From: Candidatus Bathyarchaeum sp.
Lineage (GTDB): Archaea; Thermoproteota; Bathyarchaeia; Bathyarchaeales; Bathyarchaeaceae
Length of the DNA: 33,787 nt
Direction of reading: 5' to 3'
NCBI GenBank assembly: GCA_026014495.1
Contig: JAOZIF010000042.1
Span: 1-33,787, forward strand
The first letter of the stretch is position 1. Every line of letters begins with the position of its first letter. Of this stretch, positions 1 to 9,378 are shown in pieces. The position numbers and the translations under genes were made by a program. The notes beneath the pieces were generated by a model. That model saw only the letters and a list, made by a program, of their open reading frames with translations, did not search any database and had not been told where the DNA came from.

Positions 1-2
1 AA

Positions 3-1547
3 GGTGTATTCAACATTTTCTGGGGTCTTGTAATCTCATCAGTTATGTCTGCAGTAGGCGTAATGATTGTTGCAGGAATCCTTTCTGAATCCGAATATGG
101 TCTCGTTGCTGTTGCTTTGACTGGTCCAACTCTTATTGCAAGTTTTAGAGATTGGGGTGTAGACTGGGCAACAATAAAGTATATTGCCCAATATCGGTCA
201 GAGGGCAAAGAAGCAAACGTAAAAAGCGTTTTGGTTTCTATAGTGTTTTTTGAGATTGTGTTGGGCTTTTCTTTATCTATTCTCTCATTCTTTCTTTCAG
301 GTTTCATTGCAAACATACTGGGTCGACCTAGTATTGTACCTCTAGTTCAGATAGCATCATTCACAATCTTTGCCGAGGCGCTGCTGAAAGCTGCTCAAGC
401 CGTTTTCACAGGCTACGAAAAAATGGAATACCACAGCATAACCTCGATAGTTTATTCCAGCCTCAAAACTGGATTTATGATTTTGTTAGTAATTTTTGGT
501 TTAGGCCCCTTTGGTGCAACAATCGGAACCACAATCGCATACCTAATTTCTGGAGTAATTAGCGTAATACTTCTCTATATTGCAATCTACAAGAATCTGC
601 ATGCACAAGATGGCAGCGGTAAACTGGAACTGTTCTCAACCATCAAAACCTTGTTTAGGTATGGTTTACCCTTATCAATTTCATCAATTATTAGTGGATT
701 TCTAACACAATTTTTTGGTCTTTTACTTGCTATTTACTGCACAGACCTGCTTATGGGTAACTATCAAGTTGCCCTAAATTTTGGTTTTATCATAACTTTT
801 TTTGTTATGCCTATAATTACTGTGCTGTTGCCTGCTTTCTCTAAGCTTGACTCACAAAAAGAAGGGGATACGCTAGGAAATGTTTTCCAGTTTTCGGTGA
901 AATATGCATCACTTATTATTGTCCCCATCGCTTTTGTTGTTATAGCACTTTCTCAACCCGGAGTGTCCGCACTTTTTGGCGCCAAATATTCTTATACGCC
1001 ACTTTATCTTGCACTGTATGCTGCCACTTTTATTCAAACAGCTTTTGGGTACCTGAGTGTTGATAACATCCTAAAGAGTCAAGGAAAAACTGATTTTAAC
1101 ATGAAACTGGGTCTAACAACATCTGCTATCGGGCTCGTGTTAAACTTGGTTTTAATTCCAAACTTTGGAGTAATTGGCTTTCTTGCTACCTGCATTGTAT
1201 CTGGAATCCCCAGTTTAATAATAGCACTTTGGTGGATAAAGAAAAACTTCAACGCAACAATTGACTGGAGGTCATCAACCAAGATTGTATTTGCATCTGC
1301 ACTCGCATCTGCAATCACATACGCTGTAACCTCTCAACTCAATATGTCCAGTTGGATATCACTAGCGATTGGAACAGTAATCTTCATAGTGACCTATCTA
1401 ATTGCAACTCCATTGGTGGGCGCCATAACCCAAGCAGATGTACAAAACTTTAAAGAAATGATGAAAGGATACGGCCCACTCAGTCGCATCTTCAACCTAC
1501 TCTTTTCATTCATCGAACGATTGACAACTATCTTCCAACGAAGCTAA
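3..1547 (+). CDS. Polysaccharide/oligosaccharide flippase (Wzx/MATE-like, multi-TM), 5'-truncated by window edge
   Basis: Continuous multi-TM ORF; frame stays open upstream of ATG 45 to the window edge (GVFNIFWGLVISSVM...), so the true start is outside the window; flippase-like motifs (SEYGLVAVALTGPTLIASFRDWGVD...FTGYEKMEYHSI). Confidence 0.8.
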   Translation, partial: GVFNIFWGLVISSVMSAVGVMIVAGILSESEYGLVAVALTGPTLIASFRDWGVDWATIKYIAQYRSEGKEANVKSVLVSIVFFEIVLGFSLSILSFFLSGFIANILGRPSIVPLVQIASFTIFAEALLKAAQAVFTGYEKMEYHSITSIVYSSLKTGFMILLVIFGLGPFGATIGTTIAYLISGVISVILLYIAIYKNLHAQDGSGKLELFSTIKTLFRYGLPLSISSIISGFLTQFFGLLLAIYCTDLLMGNYQVALNFGFIITFFVMPIITVLLPAFSKLDSQKEGDTLGNVFQFSVKYASLIIVPIAFVVIALSQPGVSALFGAKYSYTPLYLALYAATFIQTAFGYLSVDNILKSQGKTDFNMKLGLTTSAIGLVLNLVLIPNFGVIGFLATCIVSGIPSLIIALWWIKKNFNATIDWRSSTKIVFASALASAITYAVTSQLNMSSWISLAIGTVIFIVTYLIATPLVGAITQADVQNFKEMMKGYGPLSRIFNLLFSFIERLTTIFQRS

Positions 1548-1607
1548 ACCTTGAAACAAAAATGCCAAATTAGCCTAACGAACACAAAAGTTGACGCCTG
1601 TTTTACC

Positions 1608-2180
1608 TTATTTTCTCTTAAGTTTTTCACGATACTTTTTTCTAAGCTTGACAATTTTTGGAGCAATAACTATCTTGCAGTATGCCGCTTCGGGATGGCG
1701 CCTGAAATATCTTTTATGATATTCTTCTGCTTTGTAGAACTTTTCGAATGGCTCAATTTGTGTTACTATAGGAGCATCCCAACTTTTTGCAGTGTTAAAT
1801 TCGTTGATTACCTGTTCAGCTACTTTTTTCTGGTTTTCATTGTGATAAAAGATAACTGATCGATACTGGGAACCTACATCTGCTCCTTGTCGATTAATTG
1901 TTGTTGGATCGTGGGCAGTGAAAAATATCTCTAGAATCTCTTTAAACGATATTATGATTGGATCAAATTTGACTTGAACAACTTCAGCATGCCCTGTAGT
2001 TCCTGTGCACACCTGCTCATAAGTTGGCGCCGCTACATTTCCACCAGAATAACCTGATTCAACGTTTATAACGCCCGCTATTTCATCAAACGCGGCTTCT
2101 ATGCACCAAAAGCACCCACCGCCAAGAGTAGCTGCTTCAATTGTGTCTTGGTGTTCAGGTCTAATTTTTTCGTTTTCCAT
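1608..2180 (-). CDS. msrA: Peptide-methionine (S)-S-oxide reductase MsrA
   Basis: [12 protein letters not shown] catalytic motif, [18 protein letters not shown]. Confidence 0.95.
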   Translation of the reverse strand: MENEKIRPEHQDTIEAATLGGGCFWCIEAAFDEIAGVINVESGYSGGNVAAPTYEQVCTGTTGHAEVVQVKFDPIIISFKEILEIFFTAHDPTTINRQGADVGSQYRSVIFYHNENQKKVAEQVINEFNTAKSWDAPIVTQIEPFEKFYKAEEYHKRYFRRHPEAAYCKIVIAPKIVKLRKKYREKLKRK

Positions 2181-2359
2181 ATAATCACATATGTATTGTT
2201 TTATTGTAGCTTAAGTTTTCTCTTTCCAGCGTTAGTTTATGTCAAAAACCAGCATTTTTAATGATACATGAGCTGTTTATGGTAAACGTTAGTGGATTAG
2301 TTAAAACTTAAAGAATATAAGAGTTAATTACCTGAAGAAATTCAAACGGGTGAGCTTCA

Positions 2360-3076
2360 TTGAAACTTCTGGTTAGCGTTGTAGACAAAACTGAAGCTGT
2401 GGACAGCATCAAAGGAGGAGCCGACATAATTGACGTTAAAAACCCAAAAGAAGGCGCACTGGGAGCCAACTTTCCTCATGTAATACGACAAGTCAAAGAT
2501 GTTATTCCCAAAACTCTTGAATTAAGTGCAACCATCGGTGATATGCCTAATCTGCCTGGAACCGCCTCTCTTGCAGCCCTAGGTGCCGCAGTTTCTGGAG
2601 TAGACTACGTTAAAGTTGGACTCTTTGGCGTAAAAAATTCTCAAGAAGCAACCACGCTGATGACTGAAGTTGTTAAGGCTGTGAAAGAATATAACCGTGG
2701 ATTGAAGACTATTGCTTGTGGTTATGCAGATTTCAAATCTGTTGGTTGCATTAGCCCTTTGGAGCTTCCAATTGTTGCATATGCGGCAAAAGCTGATGGA
2801 ATACTTGTGGATATGAAAACCAAGAATGGAAAAGACAATCTTTTCAGTTTTCTAACTGATGAACAATTAAAAGAATTTGTTACGCAAGCACACAACCATA
2901 ATCTGCTAGCAGCACTTGCTGGCTCTTTAGATACACAAGACATCTCACGAGTATACAATTTAGGCGCAGATATAATTGGAGTTAGAGGAGCAGTTTGCGC
3001 CAAAAAAGACCGTTTAGCGGGTAAACTTGAAATCGAAAAAGTTTTGGCGTTTTCTACCTTAATCCGTGGACTGTGA
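2360..3076 (+). CDS. mfnB: (5-formylfuran-3-yl)methyl phosphate synthase (methanofuran biosynthesis)
   Basis: TTG start; MfnB/DUF556 motifs IIDVKNPKEGALGA, YVKVGLFG, DGILVDMKTKNGK; residues D25/K27/K85/D151/K155 fall at the positions I recall as active-site residues in the M. jannaschii enzyme. Confidence 0.92.
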   Translation: MKLLVSVVDKTEAVDSIKGGADIIDVKNPKEGALGANFPHVIRQVKDVIPKTLELSATIGDMPNLPGTASLAALGAAVSGVDYVKVGLFGVKNSQEATTLMTEVVKAVKEYNRGLKTIACGYADFKSVGCISPLELPIVAYAAKADGILVDMKTKNGKDNLFSFLTDEQLKEFVTQAHNHNLLAALAGSLDTQDISRVYNLGADIIGVRGAVCAKKDRLAGKLEIEKVLAFSTLIRGL

Positions 3077-3085
3077 ATTAATCCA

Positions 3086-3751
3086 CTACGTATTGATTTG
3101 TGTGTAAACGGTTTTTTTGTTTTCCAGAATCAGCCTGATTCTTTGGGGATGTTTGCCATTAACAACGTAGCAATCTATCTTTGTATGCAAAATCATCTTT
3201 GACAGAGCTTTGTCGACGCTTGTTCTCTTGTTCCAACCGAGCAACTCCTTGGCAGTCAATTTTTCAATGCACTTTGTATCCCTGTTTTGTTTGGGGTCCT
3301 CAGAGAAAATGCCGTCCACATCAGTGACTAAAATCAGTTTCTTTGAATGCAACAAGTCCGCGATGTAAGCGGCTATTGTGTCTGAAGTTATATCCCATGA
3401 GTTTTCTAGGGGGTCTTTGTGAAACATGAGTTTTGAAGGCAAAAAAATTGGTAGTGTTCCACTAGTAGCGTTCTCGATTTCTTCTAGATTGTAAGAAATG
3501 TGAGAGTTTGGGGCGATATTTGACAAAAACAGCCCATACTGATCCATTGCTAGTATCGCCATTTTGTGTGCAATTTTGTTTGAGAGATTATATATTCTGT
3601 CAAGCTTTCTTACTGTATCAGCGAATACGCCTCCCCCTGGTACAACAGCTATTTTGTGGGTCTTAGCTATTTTACTGACTTGTTGGCATAGCCTCACTAG
3701 GCTGGTGGGGTCCTCTGCTAAGCTTCCACCTATCTTCAGGACTGCTTCCAT
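3086..3751 (-). CDS. mfnE: [5-(aminomethyl)furan-3-yl]methyl phosphate kinase (amino-acid-kinase fold)
   Basis: VLKIGGSLAEDP, VVPGGGVFADTVR, LVTDVDGIFSEDPK; overlaps mfnF by 16 nt. Confidence 0.88.
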   Translation of the reverse strand: MEAVLKIGGSLAEDPTSLVRLCQQVSKIAKTHKIAVVPGGGVFADTVRKLDRIYNLSNKIAHKMAILAMDQYGLFLSNIAPNSHISYNLEEIENATSGTLPIFLPSKLMFHKDPLENSWDITSDTIAAYIADLLHSKKLILVTDVDGIFSEDPKQNRDTKCIEKLTAKELLGWNKRTSVDKALSKMILHTKIDCYVVNGKHPQRIRLILENKKTVYTQINT

Positions 3752-4812
3752 GTTACAGTTTTTCCCTCCAAACTATTCGCCACAATAAGTGCCACACCAA
3801 CCGAGGGAGACACAACAGCCGCGTCAACTCCAAGCAGTTCCTTTGCGTCAACAATTTCATTAAATCCAACTTTTTCTGCAGCTTTTTTTGCCAAAAAATT
3901 TCTGCCAAGCCCAGTAACAACTGCAATCTTCTTTGGAAGCGCCTTTTTGATTCTTTCATGAACCTGATTCAATCCGTTAGCAATCTGCTTAACTTGCTTG
4001 TCATAAACAAACTTTGCAATGTCCATAATCTCCTGCTCAGTTAACATGTCCCTGTCAGCACAAACTACTCGTGCTAACCTTGCTTCTGCATCTTTTCTTG
4101 TTTTCCCTCTGGAGTCACAGGTTTCAGATGTGTAATCTTTTTTTTCTATGTTGCCTAAAAGCAGATGTACATCTCCTGACTGCGAGAACAGCTCCGAGGA
4201 AACCCGTGTCATCTTTCCTTGAACTGGAATACAGTTAACAATTGTGGCAACGTTTGTTCGTAAAGACCCTGAGTAGACAAGTTCTCCATTCTGAAGCTTT
4301 TCTAGGTCTGTTTTGCCCTCGGCAGCAATCTTGCCATTAACAACTGGAACAATGCTTGTTGTTGTGCTTCCAACGTCTATAACAATGCAGTTTGGGTTCA
4401 TCTGCGAAATCATCCAGCCTGTTGCAGCCCAGTTTGCAGAAGCTACCTTAAGAGGTTCTTTTCGGGCATCTTTAACAGACAGCAAGTTGGCTTCCACGTC
4501 AAGAACAAATGTGGACACATCACCAAAAACTTCTATTATACAATCTAGAACGTGGTTGATTCCCTCTTTTTTGGTCATGTATGCGTCTGACAGTTCAGCA
4601 GTTATGGTAACTCCAACTCCATCCAGCGCAGTTGAGTTGGTCAACCTTTTTTTTAGCCTCTCTAAAACCCTTGGAAGCTGATTTTTCCCATTTTTCCATA
4701 CGGGAAAATACTCTAGTGCTGTTTGGAGTTCCTGTATTGTTGTGTTTTGAGTTTTTAGGAACGCTACTTTGGTGTTGGCGCCTCCTATATCAAATCCAAG
4801 AACAGTTACCAC
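3736..4812 (-). CDS. mfnF: Hydantoinase/oxoprolinase-family methanofuran biosynthesis protein (MfnF)
   Basis: GFDIGGANTKVAF, CIVIDVGSTTTSIVPV ASKHA-type motifs; position between mfnE and mfnD. Confidence 0.87.
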   Translation of the reverse strand: MVTVLGFDIGGANTKVAFLKTQNTTIQELQTALEYFPVWKNGKNQLPRVLERLKKRLTNSTALDGVGVTITAELSDAYMTKKEGINHVLDCIIEVFGDVSTFVLDVEANLLSVKDARKEPLKVASANWAATGWMISQMNPNCIVIDVGSTTTSIVPVVNGKIAAEGKTDLEKLQNGELVYSGSLRTNVATIVNCIPVQGKMTRVSSELFSQSGDVHLLLGNIEKKDYTSETCDSRGKTRKDAEARLARVVCADRDMLTEQEIMDIAKFVYDKQVKQIANGLNQVHERIKKALPKKIAVVTGLGRNFLAKKAAEKVGFNEIVDAKELLGVDAAVVSPSVGVALIVANSLEGKTVTWKQS

Positions 4813-4814
4813 CT

Positions 4815-6038
4815 TTATTCACCACCATAAAGCGCTAGAAGACGTCTTTTTGTTCGATAAAAAGCTGATTGCGCACCCCTACTGCTATTTGATGATGTAG
4901 CAACAAGAGCATAAGCTGATTTGTATGTTTCAATTGGAAATGGAGGAGATACAACATTTTTCAGCTTGTATGTTTTGGCGATACTTTTAGGATATGAAGG
5001 AACTTTTACTTTAGAGAAGACTGCATGGCCTCTTTTTTGCACATTTTTTGGCAACTTACGTTTAATCACAGCATCAACTATTGCTTGTGCTGGATTGAAC
5101 TTTACCACTTTTCTTAACCCAATGTAAGAGCTTGTAAGCCGCGGGTTAATCTCCATCACAATTGGCTCCTCATCCGTTAATATCAAATCAACGCCAACAT
5201 AACCTTTCAGCCCACTTATTGTTTCAACGGCTTTTTCTGCAGTTTTTACTGCTTTCTTCTCTAGCACATGACAGAAAGGAACTGCTCCCCCATAATATGA
5301 TGACTCCTCATCAGGCGTCGCCAACGTAACAAACTGCTGATTCAGTGTAACAGCCAAAGCTTTTTCTCCCGTAGAAAATACGCATGCGCTGGCGGCTTTT
5401 CCCTTAATCAAGTTTTGAGCAATAAATTGTTGACTCGTAGATTCTTGTGCTACTTTTTTGATTGCCTTTTTTATGTCTGTTTCATCTCTGATGATGCTTA
5501 ATCCTCCACAGCTAACCCCGTCTATTGGCTTAAAGACCAATGGATAATCCAACTGTTTGGTTAGATGTCTGATGTTTTCGGGTTTTTCGTTGATGTTTAG
5601 TAGCACGGTTTGTGGAACTTTTAGCCCTAGTTTCTTTAGTCTTTCATAATTTGTCATCTTGTTTGAAACCTGATTTATGGCGTCAACTTTGCAGTTAAGG
5701 GATGTTCCGTCCGAATCAACTATGGTCTCTAAAAGTTTTTGTAATATTTGGTTGGACTCTGGAGCAATCGCATAAACGGCATCAACCAAACTTGAAAGCT
5801 CTCTTAGTTGCACCTGAACTTCGTTGGGACTTGATATCCAGATTATCTTGTCTGCTTCGTTAGGAGGATTAAACACTCTTAGTCTTGAATCCAAAAATGT
5901 TGTAACCTCATGTCCAGCAGCTTTGTAGTCAGCAATTAAGCTCTGTAGCATTGCGTAGCCTTCGCTGAGTATGCTGCTTGGAAGTTTCGTGTTGGCGTAT
6001 CCGCCTCCAGAAACGTACTCAAATATCAAAAGATTCAA
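4815..6038 (-). CDS. mfnD: Tyramine--L-glutamate ligase, ATP-grasp (MfnD)
   Basis: MNLLIFEYVSGGGYAN N-terminus and ATP-grasp motifs (YPLVFKPIDGVSCGGLSII, VMEINPRLTSSYIGLRK). Confidence 0.88.
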   Translation of the reverse strand: MNLLIFEYVSGGGYANTKLPSSILSEGYAMLQSLIADYKAAGHEVTTFLDSRLRVFNPPNEADKIIWISSPNEVQVQLRELSSLVDAVYAIAPESNQILQKLLETIVDSDGTSLNCKVDAINQVSNKMTNYERLKKLGLKVPQTVLLNINEKPENIRHLTKQLDYPLVFKPIDGVSCGGLSIIRDETDIKKAIKKVAQESTSQQFIAQNLIKGKAASACVFSTGEKALAVTLNQQFVTLATPDEESSYYGGAVPFCHVLEKKAVKTAEKAVETISGLKGYVGVDLILTDEEPIVMEINPRLTSSYIGLRKVVKFNPAQAIVDAVIKRKLPKNVQKRGHAVFSKVKVPSYPKSIAKTYKLKNVVSPPFPIETYKSAYALVATSSNSSRGAQSAFYRTKRRLLALYGGE

Positions 6039-6079
6039 ACTTTGCCCTCACTGTATCTGTTTTGTTATAGGGAACCATA

Positions 6080-6811
6080 ATGAAAATTATTCCTGTGATT
6101 GACGTTTTAAATGGTATTGCCGTCCATGGGGTGCGTGGCGAAAGAAAACAGTATCAACCACTAAAAAGCGTTCTATGCAAGTCTCCTGACCCGCTGGAAA
6201 TTGCTTGTGCTTTTGGGTCGTTAGATTTTGATTGCCTGTATTTGGCGGATTTAGATGCAATCTTAGCAGAGTCAGCTAACTTGAACATATACACGCGGAT
6301 TGTAAAAAAAACAGGTCTTGATTTGATGGTGGATGCAGGAACCTCAGGGCTCACCCAAGCCCGTGAAGTTATGAAAACAGGTTTGTCCAAGATTGTAATT
6401 GGCTCTGAAACTTTGAACAGTTTAGATTTCGTGAGCCAAGCCATCAGCGCCTTTGGCGCAGACAAAGTTGTAGTAAGTATAGATAACAAGGAAGGGAAAC
6501 TCTTGGGTGCCTCAGCGGCTATCCGTTCAATGGATGCTGTTTTGTTTTCTCATAAGCTTGCATGCCTAGGTGTCCGTCATGTTATTCTATTGGAGTTAGA
6601 CCGAGTGGGAACTGAGCACGGAATCAACTTGACTCTTATACGAACAATTCTTAAAGAGAGTGGAGTTGATGTGCTTGTTGGTGGAGGAATAAAAAGCCTC
6701 CAAGAACTGGAGACACTAAGGGCACTTGGTGTTTCTGGTGCATTAGTAGCCACTGTTTTGCATAACGGAAAAGTGACTATTGATGAGCTCAAAACCGCAG
6801 GTTTCTTGTAG
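6080..6811 (+). CDS. HisA/HisF-related TIM-barrel protein (COG1411-type), probably linked to methanofuran
   Basis: IPVIDVLNGIAVHGVRGERKQY, LYLADLDAI, VLVGGGIKSLQEL; no other his genes nearby; sits between mfnD and mfnA. Confidence 0.8.
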   Translation: MKIIPVIDVLNGIAVHGVRGERKQYQPLKSVLCKSPDPLEIACAFGSLDFDCLYLADLDAILAESANLNIYTRIVKKTGLDLMVDAGTSGLTQAREVMKTGLSKIVIGSETLNSLDFVSQAISAFGADKVVVSIDNKEGKLLGASAAIRSMDAVLFSHKLACLGVRHVILLELDRVGTEHGINLTLIRTILKESGVDVLVGGGIKSLQELETLRALGVSGALVATVLHNGKVTIDELKTAGFL

Positions 6812-6830
6812 ATGTTACTTTAAGAATTAG

Positions 6831-8036
6831 GTGAGAAGTATGCCCGCAGAGACTGAACACAAAGCAACCAAGATGCCTGAACAGGGTTTGTCCCAAAACG
6901 CAGTCCTTGACGAGCTTGAAACAAAACTTCAGCGTGACTTAACATATTCTTCAGGCAAAATCTTGTGTTCCATGTGTACAAATCCCCACAATTTTAGCAA
7001 ACAAATCTACCGCCAGTATATTGAAAAGAACTTGGGAGACCCCAGCCTTTTTCCAGCAACTACAGAACTGGAGCAAGAAACCGTAAGTATGCTGGGTTCA
7101 ATGCTTTCTAACCCCCATGCATCTGGTAGCATCGTTTCTGGCGGAACTGAAGCCAACATTGTTGCGCTCTGGGCAGCAAGAAAGCTTGCAAACAAGGAAC
7201 GTGGCGAAGTTGTTGTTCCTGTTTCTGCACATTACTCATTTGACAAGGCATGCGACCTGCTGAATCTGAAACTGGTTAAGGTTAAGCTTAACAATAATTT
7301 CCAAATTGACGTGAAAGCCGCTGAAGATGCTATCACAAAAAAAACTGTGGCAATTGTTGGAGTGGCAGGCACAACAGGACTGGGCGTTGTTGACCCCATC
7401 CGTGAACTATCAGAAATTTCTTCGAAGTATGACCTTTATTTGCATGTAGATGCTGCATTCGGGGGCTTTATGCTTCCATTCCTTAAGGAGTTGGGCTATG
7501 TTTCTTTAGATTTTGATTTTAGTTTACCCAGCGTTTGCTCGATTACTATTGATCCTCATAAAATGGGTTTGGCTCCTATCCCCGCAGGTGGACTACTGTT
7601 CAGGGGCAAATTGTTGGCTGAAGTTGTCAGCACAAAGATTCCGTATCTGTCTGGAGATGAAACAGAGCACTCTACTCTTCTGGGAACCCGGTCAGGCGCC
7701 TCTGCATTAGCAGTTTGGGCATTACTAAAACATCTTGGACGCGCAGGATACCGAGATTTAACCGAACAATGCCTCGGGCTAACATTGAAGCTTGTCGATG
7801 GGATTGAACGGATTGATGGTTTAAATGTTGTGACTAAGCCCACCTTGAATGTGGTTGGAATAAAACCCGAAAAAGTAGATGTGAATTTGATTTTTCAGGC
7901 GTTAAGACAACGTGGTTGGGCAGTTTCCCTTTTCTCAGACTACATTCGAATCGTAATTATGCCCCACACCAAACCATTACACATCAAACGTTTCCTTGAG
8001 GAGCTGCAGAAAATAGTATATGCTATAACCAAATAG
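6831..8036 (+). CDS. mfnA: L-tyrosine decarboxylase (PLP-dependent; methanofuran biosynthesis)
   Basis: Group II decarboxylase motifs: SGGTEANIVALWAAR, HVDAAFGGFMLPF, SITIDPHKMGLAPIPAGG (PLP lysine). Confidence 0.92.
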   Translation: MRSMPAETEHKATKMPEQGLSQNAVLDELETKLQRDLTYSSGKILCSMCTNPHNFSKQIYRQYIEKNLGDPSLFPATTELEQETVSMLGSMLSNPHASGSIVSGGTEANIVALWAARKLANKERGEVVVPVSAHYSFDKACDLLNLKLVKVKLNNNFQIDVKAAEDAITKKTVAIVGVAGTTGLGVVDPIRELSEISSKYDLYLHVDAAFGGFMLPFLKELGYVSLDFDFSLPSVCSITIDPHKMGLAPIPAGGLLFRGKLLAEVVSTKIPYLSGDETEHSTLLGTRSGASALAVWALLKHLGRAGYRDLTEQCLGLTLKLVDGIERIDGLNVVTKPTLNVVGIKPEKVDVNLIFQALRQRGWAVSLFSDYIRIVIMPHTKPLHIKRFLEELQKIVYAITK

Positions 8037-8091
8037 TGAAATCAAATTCTGCTGTTTTAAAATGAGCCTAACCTGAACAATGTTTGACTTT

Positions 8092-9336
8092 TTACTCTTC
8101 TCTTTTTGTTGGCTCTTGAACTTTAAACAGTGTCAAGAAGAGACATGGAACAAACAGGATTGCTGAAATGAGAAAAGGAAGCGCAGGAGACAAATATTGG
8201 TACATAAAACCGCCCGAGAGTTGACCCAGAGCACTTAGAATGTTGAAAAAAAAGTTGGTGCTGCCAATTATTTTTCCACGGTTATCACGTGCTACAAAAT
8301 CTGCCATTAATGCTGGGTATGCACTGTTAGACAGAATCAATGCTACGCCAAAGCAAAGAAGACTTATTGACATAACTATGATGTTTCCGTAGACAAAGCC
8401 AATCATTCCGGGAATAAACAGTAGCCAAGCTGCCATTAATGGCTTTTTTCGTCCAAGCTTGTCAACAATTTTGCCGCAAGGCAACGCTGACAAAATGTTC
8501 ACGACGGCAAACCAACTCATTAATGCTGCCCACTCAAGTTCTGTTATGCCTACAACTTCTGTGGCGTAAAAAATTAGATTAAGCGAGCACATAAACCATG
8601 CAAAATGATAGATTGCAAAACTCCCGAAAAGAAACAGCATCGCCTTTGATTGTGTTTTTAGTGCATTTGCGCTTTCAATTATGGCCTTGGGAACGTTTCT
8701 GATGGTATCAATTATTATGTTTCCTTCAGCTGTGGTTTTTAGTGTTTCTTTGAATCTTATTCTTAAAATGGCTGCTACGAGAAACGCTACGGACACTGTC
8801 ATGTACGCAATTTGCATTCCTTGTATTAGACCAAATTTAACAGCCAATACTCCTGCAATGATGGGTGAAGGAACCGAAATATAATGAAGCAGATTTACTA
8901 TTGAATAATATGTGCCTCTTTTTTCTGGGGATGTTGAGTCAGCTACAAGTGCTTGAAGTGCTGGCTGGTAAATCATGAACAGGTTTTGTAGTATCGTTGC
9001 TATCATAAAGAACTGCCAATTAGGCGCGATGGCAAACAGAAAATAAGTTAATGATATTCCAAATGTCATGATTACGGTTAGTCGCCGTCTTCCATGCTTG
9101 TCTGCGAGGTATCCTCCAGGGATTTGAACCATCGCTAATGTTGCGTATGCTGCAAAGCCGATTAATCCAACAATGTAAGGGCTGCCTCCTAGTCCTTCAA
9201 TGTACTTAGGATAGTATGTGCTGGGTATTGCTGTTGTAACAAGGATTATGGCTAATGTTACTGTGTTGATTAGTATGTTCCCTTTAATGAATGAATACTC
9301 ATTTTTTAGTTTAGACAGAATAGCCAACCGTTTCAC
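8092..9336 (-). CDS. MFS transporter
   Basis: 12-TM pattern; GGYLADKHGRRRLTV and GKIVDKLGRKKPL MFS loop motifs. Confidence 0.9.
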   Translation of the reverse strand: MKRLAILSKLKNEYSFIKGNILINTVTLAIILVTTAIPSTYYPKYIEGLGGSPYIVGLIGFAAYATLAMVQIPGGYLADKHGRRRLTVIMTFGISLTYFLFAIAPNWQFFMIATILQNLFMIYQPALQALVADSTSPEKRGTYYSIVNLLHYISVPSPIIAGVLAVKFGLIQGMQIAYMTVSVAFLVAAILRIRFKETLKTTAEGNIIIDTIRNVPKAIIESANALKTQSKAMLFLFGSFAIYHFAWFMCSLNLIFYATEVVGITELEWAALMSWFAVVNILSALPCGKIVDKLGRKKPLMAAWLLFIPGMIGFVYGNIIVMSISLLCFGVALILSNSAYPALMADFVARDNRGKIIGSTNFFFNILSALGQLSGGFMYQYLSPALPFLISAILFVPCLFLTLFKVQEPTKREE

Positions 9337-9378
9337 TCTTCAAAAGCACTATTTTTTTACATAAACCATTTGTGTATC

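Noticed and set aside
1551-1859. 102-aa plus-strand ORF
   Set aside because: Mostly antisense to msrA; Cys/Phe-rich nonsense composition.
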